Source of the DNA: Streptosporangiaceae bacterium | GTDB taxonomy: Bacteria; Actinomycetota; Actinomycetes; Streptosporangiales; Streptosporangiaceae | DNA length: 38,949 bases | Assembly: GCA_025934635.1 (NCBI GenBank) | Contig: JAICWX010000050.1 | Location: forward strand, 1-38,949 | Reading direction: 5' to 3' | In this document: positions 32,803 through 38,949 of the stretch, piece after piece | How the letters are laid out: each line of letters opens with the position of its first letter | Position numbering within the stretch: the first letter of the stretch is position 1 | Made by a program: the position numbers and the translations under genes | The notes under the pieces: generated by a model | What the model saw: the letters and a program-made list of their open reading frames with translations, nothing else | What the model was told of the DNA's origin: nothing | Database searches by the model: none

Positions 32803-32855
32803 TGGACGGATCAGTACAGTCCTGAGGCTAGCAGCAAGTGGACGACTTAGTACAG
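32803..32855. promoter_or_regulatory. Two direct repeats TGGACGNNTYAGTACAG before the MFS gene
   Basis: The plus strand reads TGGACGGATCAGTACAG at 32803-32819 and TGGACGACTTAGTACAG at 32839-32855, 36 bp apart. They differ in only three positions and lie between the TetR relic's 3' end and the MFS start. They are candidate TetR binding sites. Confidence 0.55.
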
Positions 32856-32857
32856 AA

Positions 32858-33193
32858 TCAGTTCAGGCAAGTCCGCACCCCCGCCAGTCCCGCGCCCGCG
32901 CGCAGCTCCCCGCGCCCGCGCATCCGCTCCAGCGCGTCCGCCAGCAGCCGCTCCCAGGCATCGAACCCGGCCGCGGCCTGCAGCCGGGCGGCCTCGTTGC
33001 GCCCGGCGACCTCGGAGGCCAGCGTCCCGATCGGGCACCCCGGCATGTCCAGCTGCCCGAACCCGGCCACGAAGCCCGCCAGCACCTCATCCACGCTGGT
33101 CGCCGCGATCCCGCGCTCGGCGAACAGCTCCGCGGCCAATCGGCTGAGCCTTCCGGCGGACGGCCCGGAGTATTGCGCCCGCCTGTCCGCCAC
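32858..33193 (-). pseudogene. TetR-family regulator that lost its DNA-recognition helix
   Basis: A 111-aa frame from GTG 33193. Residues 16-38 (SRLAAELFAERGIAATSVDEVL) are the first helices of a TetR DNA-binding domain. The recognition helix segment and the following YxHFxxKxxL signature are missing; the protein jumps at about residue 39 to GFVAGFGQLDMPGCPIGTLA and ASEVAGRNEAARLQAAAGFD, which is the ligand domain. The reading frame was kept. About 25-50 residues are gone. It should not bind DNA, so the adjacent efflux pump may be derepressed, or another TetR (33398) took over. Confidence 0.65.
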
Positions 33194-33360
33194 GCCGCCC
33201 GGCGACCCGGGCCTGTAGTCATGCGGGAGCGTGAGACCCGCCCGTTCGGAACATTTAGCACCGAACGGGCCGCCGTTCTACGCCACGTCACCGGTCCTCG
33301 CCCCGCGGACTAGACCGTGCGGTCCAGCAGCGACATCTTCTGCAAGTAACAACTATTGCA

Positions 33361-33387
33361 CTAGACAATTACTGATCAATTGTTTAG
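33361..33387. promoter_or_regulatory. TetR operator: near-perfect inverted repeat before the tetR gene
   Basis: Arms CTAGACAATT and AATTGTTTAG flank ACTGATC; 9 of 10 positions pair. It ends 10 bp before the ATG of the intact TetR gene, as expected for autoregulation. The surrounding DNA is AT-rich. Confidence 0.7.
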
Positions 33388-33397
33388 TCTGCTGTAC

Positions 33398-34048
33398 ATG
33401 CGTTCAGCTCCCGACGACCGGACCGCCCGGGCCGTCATCCGTGACGAGGCGCTGCGGCTGTTCGCCGAGCGCGGCCCGGACGCGGTGACGGTGCGGCAGA
33501 TCGCGGCTGCCGCCGGAGTCTCGCCCGGTCTGGTCAGTCATCACTTCGGCTCCAAGGACGGATTGCGGGAGGCGGTGGACGCGCACGTCCTGGCCATGTT
33601 CGGGGCCATGCTCGGGGAGCTGACTTCGGCCGACCTGCATGACCCGGGGGCGGCCGGGTCGCTAGCCGAGGCGGTCGTGCGGCACCTGCCGCCGGACTCG
33701 CCGGTCCCGGGATACCTGCGCAGGCTGCTGCTGGCCGGCGGGGATTCCGGCCGGGAGCTGTTCCGCCGCCTGTACGACGGGAGCAGGGCGGCGCTGGACG
33801 CCATGTCCGGGGCCGGCCTGGCCGCCCCGGGGGCCGATCCCGCGGTGCGCGCGGCCATCCTCATGTCGAACGACCTGGCTGTCCTGCTGCTGCGCGAGCA
33901 GCTGACCGGCGTCCTGGGTACCGATCCGCTGTCCGCTGCGGGCATGGCGCGCTGGGGCCGGGAGCTGCTCGCGATCTACGCGACGGGACTGCTGCTGGCG
34001 GCGCCGCCAGCCACCGGGGAAGCACCGGAAAGCGAAGGAGGACGGTGA
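33398..34048 (+). CDS. TetR-family regulator (of the following ABC transporter)
   Basis: A 216-aa regulator from ATG 33398. The DNA-binding domain is complete: RDEALRLFAERGPDAVTVRQIA then AAAGVSPGLVSHHFGSKDGL, the recognition helix and capping signature. The C-terminal domain is helical with YLRRLLLAGGDSGRELFRRL and ILMSNDLAVLLLREQLTGVL. The stop overlaps the ABC ATPase start region, so regulator, ATPase and permease are one operon. The palindrome at 33361 is the likely binding site. Inducer unknown. Confidence 0.9.
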   Translation: MRSAPDDRTARAVIRDEALRLFAERGPDAVTVRQIAAAAGVSPGLVSHHFGSKDGLREAVDAHVLAMFGAMLGELTSADLHDPGAAGSLAEAVVRHLPPDSPVPGYLRRLLLAGGDSGRELFRRLYDGSRAALDAMSGAGLAAPGADPAVRAAILMSNDLAVLLLREQLTGVLGTDPLSAAGMARWGRELLAIYATGLLLAAPPATGEAPESEGGR

Positions 34049-34686
34049 TGAGCGGAACCCTGCTGGAGGCACGGCAGGTGCGGAAGGCCTACCGCAGGCA
34101 CCAGGTCCTGCGCGGGGTGGACCTGGCGGTCCAGCCTGGGCAGCTGGTGGCGGTGGTGGGCGAGAACGGGGCCGGGAAGTCGACCCTGCTGAAGATCCTG
34201 GCCGGCACCCTGGCCGCGGACGGCGGCGAGGTCCGGCTGGCCGGGACGCTCGGCTACTGCCCGCAGGACCCGGCGCTCAACGACAACCTCACCGTCGCGC
34301 AGCACCTGCGTTATTTCGCCGCGGCCCGGCGGCTGCCCAGCCTGCGCCGGGCCGAGGAGCTGGTCCGCACGCTCGGATTCGAGCAGTCCCTGAGCCAGGT
34401 CGCGGGCGAGCTGTCCGGCGGCACCCGGCAGAAGCTGAACCTGACCCTGGCGCTGCTGCACGACCCCGGCGTGCTGCTGCTCGACGAGCCGTACCAGGGC
34501 TTCGACTGGGAAACCTACCTGCGGTTCTGGGATCTGGTCGGCGACCTGCGGGGCCGCGGGAAGGCCATCGTGATCATCACCCACCTGGTCTTCGAGCAGG
34601 ACCGCTTCGACCTGCTCGCCGACCTGGCCGGCGGCTGCCTCACGCCGCGGGAGCGAACCGGGAAGGACGATCATGTCCGCAGCTGA
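34048..34686 (+). CDS. ABC transporter ATP-binding protein
   Basis: A 212-aa ATPase, ATG 34048 with GGAGG seven bases upstream. Walker A VGENGAGKSTLLKILAG near residues 37-53, Q-loop YCPQDPALNDN near 69-79, signature LSGGTRQKLNL near 127-137, Walker B GVLLLDEPYQG near 145-155 and H-loop IVIITHLVF near 174-182 are all present, so it should be active. It overlaps the permease start by 14 bp. With the permease it exports an unknown compound, perhaps a drug or peptide, under the TetR regulator. Confidence 0.92.
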   Translation: MSGTLLEARQVRKAYRRHQVLRGVDLAVQPGQLVAVVGENGAGKSTLLKILAGTLAADGGEVRLAGTLGYCPQDPALNDNLTVAQHLRYFAAARRLPSLRRAEELVRTLGFEQSLSQVAGELSGGTRQKLNLTLALLHDPGVLLLDEPYQGFDWETYLRFWDLVGDLRGRGKAIVIITHLVFEQDRFDLLADLAGGCLTPRERTGKDDHVRS

Positions 34687-36103
34687 CCTCGCCCCCGGCC
34701 CGGCCGGGCGGCCCGTGCTCCCGGCCGCGCCGGCCTTCCGGCAGTTCCCGGTCGCGTGGCGGTTCGCGCTGCGCAACCAGAGCCGCAACCGCCTGGCCTG
34801 GCTGCTGCTCGTCGCGTTCGTCCCGGCCTGGTACCTGCTCATGCTGGCGATCACCGGGCATACCAAGCTGATCTTCAGGCTGTTCGCCACCGGCCGCGTT
34901 CTCGCCGTCGACGGCGGCCACCTGACCCTGATCAGCGCGGGCCTGAACTCGGTGACGATCATCGTCGGGTTCGCCGTCTTCGCCGCCATCCGCCGCACCC
35001 TGGCCTTCGACCAGCGCCTGATCTTCGCCGGCTACCGGCAGGCCACCCTGATCGCCGCCAAGGCCAGCGCCATCGCCGTCGTAGCGGCCGCCGTCGCCGT
35101 CTTCACCGCGCTCGTCCTGCTGGCATTCTGGCGCCCGGGCCTGTCCGGCTGGCTGGCCATCGGTGCCGCCTTCACCGTCATCGCGCTCAGCTACGGGGCG
35201 TTCGGCCTGTTCCTGGGCGTGCTCGTCCGGAACGACCTGGAAGGATTCTTCTTGATCATCATGGGCGGGCTGATGGACACCTTCCTGCAGAACCCGCTCG
35301 GCAACCCGCTGGCCAACAAGCCGGTGCTGGAGTGGTTTCCCTCGTTCGGCCCGACCCAGTTCGCCGTGGGCGGCGCGTTCGGCCACACCGCGCTATGGGG
35401 GCACCTGGCCCTCGGCCTGGCCTGGCCCGCCGCCTTCGCCGCCGCTGGCCTGATCATCTTCTGGATCCGGACGCGCACCCGGGCGCACGCCGCTGAGACG
35501 CTTCCGGGTGCTGGCCGGGGCGAGCCGACTAGCCTTACCGTGTTATGGACAACTATTGCTACTAGCAAGATACGGGCGGACTGGTCGTGGCCCATGCCGG
35601 ATAAGAGGTCTCCCGAAGCGCGGTACCCGCCGGGGCAGGCGGTGGCCGATGAGCTGGTGGATACGGTGCTGGCCGCGAGCCGGGCGCTGGTCGCGGTGGC
35701 GGCGCGGTCGCTGGCGGCGGCGGGGGATGAGGTGACGCTGCCGCAGTACCGGGCGCTGGTGGTGCTGGCCGCCCGGGGGCCGCGGGGAACGGCGGCGCTG
35801 GCGGCGGCGCTGGCGGTGAACCCGTCGACGGCGACCCGGATGTGCGACCGCCTGGTGCGTAAGGGCCTGGTGCGCCGTCACCGGCAGGCCGGCGACCGGC
35901 GGGCGGTCCGGATCGCGCTGACCGCGACGGGCCGGGATCTGGTCGCCGGGGTGACCAGGCGGCGCCGCGCCGAGCTGGCCCGGCTGCTCGGCGCGCTGCC
36001 GCCGGAAGAGCACGAGCCGGTCATCGCGGCGTTCCGTGCCTTCGCGGCCGCGGCGGGCGAGCTGCCGCCGCCGGGGGCCGCGCTCGGCTGGGCGGGTCCG
36101 TGA
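34673..36103 (+). CDS. ABC transporter permease whose frame continues into a MarR domain
   Basis: One 476-aa frame without a stop. Residues 1-275 are an ABC-2-type permease with six helices (FPVAWRFALRNQSRNRLAWL start, then helices near 40, 95, 130, 160, 185 and 255). After a Gly/Pro/Thr linker (about 285-305) comes a full MarR domain from about residue 308. There is no termination codon between. Typically these would be two genes, and the linker holds an inverted repeat and AT-rich promoter-like DNA, so the permease has probably lost its stop. Whether a membrane-tethered MarR is made depends on read-through into a long fusion versus internal initiation at 35594. Confidence 0.75.
   Translation: MSAADLAPGPAGRPVLPAAPAFRQFPVAWRFALRNQSRNRLAWLLLVAFVPAWYLLMLAITGHTKLIFRLFATGRVLAVDGGHLTLISAGLNSVTIIVGFAVFAAIRRTLAFDQRLIFAGYRQATLIAAKASAIAVVAAAVAVFTALVLLAFWRPGLSGWLAIGAAFTVIALSYGAFGLFLGVLVRNDLEGFFLIIMGGLMDTFLQNPLGNPLANKPVLEWFPSFGPTQFAVGGAFGHTALWGHLALGLAWPAAFAAAGLIIFWIRTRTRAHAAETLPGAGRGEPTSLTVLWTTIATSKIRADWSWPMPDKRSPEARYPPGQAVADELVDTVLAASRALVAVAARSLAAAGDEVTLPQYRALVVLAARGPRGTAALAAALAVNPSTATRMCDRLVRKGLVRRHRQAGDRRAVRIALTATGRDLVAGVTRRRRAELARLLGALPPEEHEPVIAAFRAFAAAAGELPPPGAALGWAGP
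35549..35568. promoter_or_regulatory. MarR-type operator TTGCT-ACT-AGCAA with promoter-like sequence
   Basis: A perfect inverted repeat (TTGCTACTAGCAA at 35556-35568), 26 bp before the likely marR ATG. The preceding bases form ACAACTATTGCTACTAG at 35549-35565, almost the same as ACAACTATTGCACTAG at 33349-33364 upstream of tetR. It lies inside the permease-MarR frame. Confidence 0.55.
35594..36103 (+). CDS. MarR-family regulator (internal start within the fused frame)
   Basis: From ATG 35594 a normal-size 169-aa MarR protein would be made. ELVDTVLAASRALVAVAARS is the dimer helix, and the winged helix-turn-helix is LPQYRALVVLAARGPRGTAA then LAVNPSTATRMCDRLVRKGL and RRHRQAGDRRAVRIALTATG. The operator-like repeat just upstream supports separate transcription. 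It is followed within 5 bp by the GntR-family gene. Alternatively it is only translated as the tail of the permease. Confidence 0.75.
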   Translation: MPDKRSPEARYPPGQAVADELVDTVLAASRALVAVAARSLAAAGDEVTLPQYRALVVLAARGPRGTAALAAALAVNPSTATRMCDRLVRKGLVRRHRQAGDRRAVRIALTATGRDLVAGVTRRRRAELARLLGALPPEEHEPVIAAFRAFAAAAGELPPPGAALGWAGP

Positions 36104-36107
36104 CCCG

Positions 36108-36533
36108 GTGTCGGGAGTCCCGACCTACCTCCAGCTGGTGCACCAGGTGGAGCAGGCGCTGCGGCTGGGCTACCTGGCCCAGGGTGACCAGCTGCCGCGC
36201 GTTAAAGACGTGGTGGGCTCGCTGGCCATCAACCCCAACACGGTGCTGAAGGCCTACCGGGAGCTCGAGCACCGGGGGATCGCCGCCGGGCGCCCGGGCC
36301 AGGGGACGTTCGTCCAGGCGGCACCCTCGGTGGTACCGCTCGCGGAGCTGACCGGGCTGCGCAAGAGCCTGCTCGGCTGGCTGCGCACCGCGGATTCCGC
36401 CGGCCTGGACGCGGACGGGATGACCGCGCTGTTCGCGTCCGCCCTGCGGGATTTCCATGAGCGCCGCGCGGCCACCGGGGCGCCGCGCGGCGGCCAGTGG
36501 GAACCGCCCGGCGAGGCGGGCCGGACGGCATGA
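36108..36533 (+). CDS. GntR-family regulator, YtrA subfamily
   Basis: A 141-aa repressor from GTG 36108 (VSGVPTYLQLVHQVEQALRL). The winged helix has LAQGDQLPRVKDVVGSLAIN and PNTVLKAYRELEHRGIAAGR, then GQGTFVQ, followed by a short helical C-terminus without a ligand domain, as in YtrA regulators that control ABC transporters. It is directly followed by the truncated ABC gene (ATGA overlap), which it probably once controlled. Confidence 0.88.
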   Translation: MSGVPTYLQLVHQVEQALRLGYLAQGDQLPRVKDVVGSLAINPNTVLKAYRELEHRGIAAGRPGQGTFVQAAPSVVPLAELTGLRKSLLGWLRTADSAGLDADGMTALFASALRDFHERRAATGAPRGGQWEPPGEAGRTA

Positions 36534-37225
36534 ACGTCATCGAGGCGGCCAGGCTCGGTAAGCGGTACTGGACCACCTGGGCGCTGCGCGACTGCACGCT
36601 GGCGATCCCGGCCGGTCGTGTCGCCGCCCTCGCCGGGCCGAACGGAGCGGGCAAGACCACGCTAATGCACTTGGCCGTCGGCCTGACCGCTCCCACCGAG
36701 GGCAGGGTAACGGTGCTCGGCGGGCAGCCGGCCCCGGTGATCATCGGCGTGTTCCTCGGGCTGCTCGGCGCGGCCGCGGCCGCCGCGGCCCTGCTGGCGT
36801 TCGCGATCGGCGTGCTGGCCGGCGCGCTGATCAGGCGGGTAGTGCCCGCGATGGCGGTCACCGCCGCCTGCGTCGTCACCGCCGCCGACCTCACCTACAA
36901 CCGGCTGCACTACTGGCTGCTGGGACAAGGCCTGCGGCTGACCCGTGACCAGGCCCTCGGCGCGACCCCGGACGTGGGGACGCCGGTCAGCGGCCCGATC
37001 TACATCCACGAGCCGGCCGGGCCCGCCCCGCCGGGCCCCGCCGGAGCCTGGCTGGACGAGGGCCGGTACACCACCGCCAGCGGGCACCGGCTCAGCACCG
37101 GCGCCGTGAACCAGCTCCTCGAGAAGCACGCGGGCACCGGTCCGGCGTGGCTGTCCCGGCTGCATGACACTTTCTGGGGTACCGGCGGGCCTGACCCCGG
37201 CGGTAATAGAACAAGCCCTCGGTAA
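36530..37225 (+). pseudogene. ABC ATPase-permease chimera made by an in-frame deletion
   Basis: A 231-aa frame starting inside the GntR stop. Residues 1-67 are the beginning of an ABC ATPase with Walker A (AGPNGAGKTTLMHLAVGLTA) and stop just after GRVTVLGGQPA. Directly after, from PVIIGVFLGLLGAAAAAAAL, two membrane helices and the tail of an ABC-2-type permease follow (LTYNRLHYWLLGQGLRLTRD). The ATPase signature, Walker B and most of the permease are missing; the join is near 36728-36740. The frame is kept, so a hybrid protein with an isolated nucleotide-binding loop could be made, but it cannot be a transporter. Confidence 0.7.
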
Positions 37226-37423
37226 TCGCCGGCTTTCCCCGTGGGCATCGATGTCGCGCAGTGCGTCGATCAGCTCGGGCCTGGTCATGGCGGCGCGGCC
37301 GTCGACGTCTAGTTCGTGGGCCCGCTGGAGCAGTTCCTGCCGCGGGCAGTTGCTGTAGGAAAGAGCGGTGCCTTCGTCATCGTCGCGGCGTGTTCGCTGG
37401 CCACTGGGCTGTGTACGGGGCAT
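36662..37423 (-). CDS. Rho-N/SAP-like small protein; real part about 37240-37423
   Basis: From ATG 37423 the frame reads TALSYSNCPRQELLQRAHEL then DVDGRAAMTRPELIDALRDI, which is a Rho termination factor N-terminal/SAP-like fold seen in small actinomycete proteins. After about residue 60 the sequence is antisense to the ABC chimera and looks like shadow, so the natural stop has probably been lost or the gene truncated by the same rearrangement. Role unknown, possibly nucleic-acid binding. Confidence 0.4.
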   Translation of the reverse strand: MPRTQPSGQRTRRDDDEGTALSYSNCPRQELLQRAHELDVDGRAAMTRPELIDALRDIDAHGESRRLPRACSITAGVRPAGTPESVMQPGQPRRTGARVLLEELVHGAGAEPVPAGGGVPALVQPGSGGARRGGPGRLVDVDRAADRRPHVRGRAEGLVTGQPQALSQQPVVQPVVGEVGGGDDAGGGDRHRGHYPPDQRAGQHADRERQQGRGGRGRAEQPEEHADDHRGRLPAEHRYPALGGSGQADGQVH

Positions 37424-37526
37424 GGCCTCCTCCTGTCCGAACCTTTGTCGTCCGGCGCCGCCTACTACCCGGGCGACCCGGGCTTACACGGTGCGATCGG
37501 GCCGGCGGCGTGACCCGGCAGTGGTT
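37424..37526. other. Short gap with no recognisable gene
   Basis: Upstream of the Rho-N-like start and downstream of the oxidoreductase stop. It should carry the promoter of the Rho-N-like gene. No clear hairpin terminator with a T tract was found. Confidence 0.5.
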
Positions 37527-38498
37527 TCAGGTCCTGGTGTTGAGCAGCGGCAGGACTTCTTCGGCCAGGAAGCGGATGCCGCTGTCCTGGTCGGGTCCCA
37601 TCTGGGCGATGTAGATCTCGTCGAACCCGGCTTCGGCGTACTCGGCGATGGCTTCGGCGGCGTGGGCCGCATCGGGCCCGCACGGTACGGTCTTGGCGAT
37701 GTCGTCCGGCGTGGTGAGCTGGGCGATGGCCTCGTACTGCATCCACATGGGCGCGTCCTGGGAGAGCTGGCCGCCGCCGGCCTGATGGCCCCAGAGCCGG
37801 TGCGCGGTCTCCTTAGCCTCTTTCTCGGTCTCGGCCCAGCAGATCTTCGCGCCCGCCTGGGTGCGGCCGGTACCGCCGGCGCCGCGGTAGATCTTCACGC
37901 CTTCGGCATCGGGAGAGGCGCTTATCCACCCCTGCCCGATCTGCGCGGCGAGCTTGGTCGCTTCCGGGCCGAAGCCGGATACCAGGATCTCCGGCGGTGT
38001 CTCGGGCCGGGTGAACAGCTTGGCGTCGTGCACCGTGAAGTAGGTGCCCTCGTAGGTGACGACCTCGCCGGTCCACAGCTGGCGGATGATGTCGAGGGCC
38101 TCGGCCAGCCGGGCATGCCGCACGCTGACGGGCGGCCACGCGTCTCCCAGGATGTGCTCGTTCAGCGCTTCGCCGGAGCCGACCCCGAAGGTGAACCGGC
38201 CCGGGGCCAGGACCGCCGTGGTCGCCGTGGCCTGGGCGAGGATCGCCGGGTGGATCCGGAACGTGGGGCAGGTGACCGCGGTCGTGAGCTTGAGCCGGGT
38301 GGTGCTGGCCAGGGCGCCGAGTACCGACCAGACGAACGGGCTGGAGCCTTGCTCTGACATCCAGGGGTGGTAGTGGTCGGAGACCCACAGACGGTCGAAG
38401 CCGGCGGCCTCGGCGGTCTGGGCGGCCCGGATGATCTCGTCCGGGCCGAGTTCCTCGCTGGAGGCGAAGTAACCGAAAGCGGGATGCGCGGCAGCCAT
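37527..38498 (-). CDS. F420-dependent oxidoreductase, luciferase-like (G6PDH/TIGR03557 family)
   Basis: A 323-aa TIM-barrel enzyme from ATG 38498, with AAAGGA ahead of it. The family marks are FDRLWVSDHYHPWMSEQG near residues 35-52, FVWSVLGALASTTRLKLTTA then VTCPTFRIHPAILAQATATT, GRFTFGVGSGEALNEHILGD near 103-122 and EILVSGFGPEATKLAAQIGQGW near 171-192. These match F420-binding members related to F420-dependent glucose-6-phosphate dehydrogenase. The substrate is not certain. Upstream DNA to 38819 in the same frame is not part of it. Flavin deazaflavin F420 is an actinomycete and archaeal cofactor. Confidence 0.9.
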   Translation of the reverse strand: MAAAHPAFGYFASSEELGPDEIIRAAQTAEAAGFDRLWVSDHYHPWMSEQGSSPFVWSVLGALASTTRLKLTTAVTCPTFRIHPAILAQATATTAVLAPGRFTFGVGSGEALNEHILGDAWPPVSVRHARLAEALDIIRQLWTGEVVTYEGTYFTVHDAKLFTRPETPPEILVSGFGPEATKLAAQIGQGWISASPDAEGVKIYRGAGGTGRTQAGAKICWAETEKEAKETAHRLWGHQAGGGQLSQDAPMWMQYEAIAQLTTPDDIAKTVPCGPDAAHAAEAIAEYAEAGFDEIYIAQMGPDQDSGIRFLAEEVLPLLNTRT

Positions 38499-38539
38499 GT
38501 CAGTCCTTTTCCCGGGTGCTGTTGAAACGGAGCCGATCG

Positions 38540-38949
38540 CTACCCGTCGCCTGCCCGCCCAAACGGCCCCCGGTGTTTGCTGGTGATGGCCACGGGCAGA
38601 ACGCGCGTGCTGTGACGACTCCTGCTCCCGGCCGCGGCCCGCTCGCGCAGCGCCATGGTTCCGCCCGCCATCCAGACCGCCCTGAAGAACCGCGCTAACG
38701 GGACTCCAGGATGACGATCGAGGCCGGCGGCGAACAATGCTCCGGTCGGCGTGCACACGGTCGTCGTCTCGTTGTTCGACACGCCCGTCTCGCCCACGAC
38801 TACCTGGCCCTTGGGGCACGGGCGTCGAGTTCGGCGCCGACCTGCCGGTACAGCGAGGGCACCGCCTTCAGGGCCTGCAGCACCTGCTGGTCGCTCGGGT
38901 TGCTGCCGCCCGTCGCCCCGCCGAACGAGAACGGGTAATAGTGGGCGTC
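38540..38949 (-). pseudogene. Secreted glycoside-hydrolase-like protein, frameshifted, runs off the right edge
   Basis: From the window edge leftward one frame reads DAHYYPFSFGGATGGSNPSD then QQVLQALKAVPSLYRQVGAE and LDARAP, where it stops. The next frame takes over at about 38820 with KGQVVVGETGVSNNETTTVC and TPTGALFAAG. The catalytic-type GETG after a beta-strand resembles clan-A glycosidases (arabinofuranosidase/cellulase-like), with Glu as candidate nucleophile. The join involves the CCCC run near 38820. After ALFAAG the similarity is lost. Family assignment is tentative. Confidence 0.5.

Noticed and set aside
1..38949. CRISPR arrays, rRNA genes, complete insertion sequences or a prophage
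   Set aside because: No regularly spaced repeats beyond isolated pairs, no rRNA-like sequence, no full transposase with ends and no phage structural genes were found.

Overview
The window is GC-rich actinomycete DNA. The evidence is gene content: a mycothiol-dependent maleylpyruvate isomerase-fold protein, an F420-type luciferase-like oxidoreductase, a DUF574-type methyltransferase, a PF04185 phosphatase lipoprotein and an actinobacterial SCO1/CtaG/cox set. Codon use is strongly G/C at third positions, and only a few promoter regions are AT-rich. A Streptosporangiales-like or Trebonia-like soil organism would fit, but the genus cannot be fixed from sequence alone.

Left part (1-3666): the start of a response regulator, read leftward off the window edge, then a tight rightward operon (DUF2064 transferase, class I methyltransferase, GT87 mannosyltransferase-like membrane enzyme), then an MDMPI-fold enzyme.

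3.7-12 kb is a gene graveyard. It holds a truncated hydantoinase B/acetone-carboxylase-gamma fusion meeting a truncated, frameshifted alpha/beta hydrolase, an EamA-like scrap, a broken terpene synthase, a broken DedA protein, a broken diacylglycerol-kinase-like gene and a DUF574 gene with compensating frameshifts. Intact genes among them are an isoprenylcysteine methyltransferase-like protein, a phospholipase C/acid phosphatase-like enzyme and homocysteine S-methyltransferase.

12-20 kb: a secreted phosphatase, a small lipoprotein, msrB, a YciI protein, an IS701-like scrap, a solitary MazF/PemK toxin-like gene, an unidentified conserved protein, a receiver-only LuxR relic and an OmpR-type two-component system.

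20.6-30.6 kb is the centrepiece: a complete unusual heme-copper terminal oxidase locus. Leftward: a tRNA-like element, a 66-aa membrane protein, possibly a 59-aa protein, SCO1, CtaG, a 62-aa coupled ORF and an anchored Cys protein. Rightward: a cupredoxin, subunits II, I and III, a 99-aa membrane protein and CtaB; then a leftward SURF1-like protein. Subunit I keeps all heme and CuB ligands but, by comparison from memory, lacks the standard D- and K-channel residues and carries two extra N-terminal membrane helices. The leftward and rightward control regions share a nearly identical 18-bp palindrome, with a weaker third copy upstream of the SURF1-like gene, so the locus looks like a small regulon with its own operator.

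30.8-37.4 kb is regulators and transporters: YciI, a DHA2 MFS pump with a TetR regulator that has lost its DNA-recognition helix, an intact TetR plus ABC ATPase plus permease operon whose permease frame runs into a MarR gene, a YtrA-type GntR regulator and an ABC ATPase/permease deletion chimera. The right end has a Rho-N-like ORF, an F420-dependent oxidoreductase and a frameshifted secreted glycosidase-like gene running off the edge.
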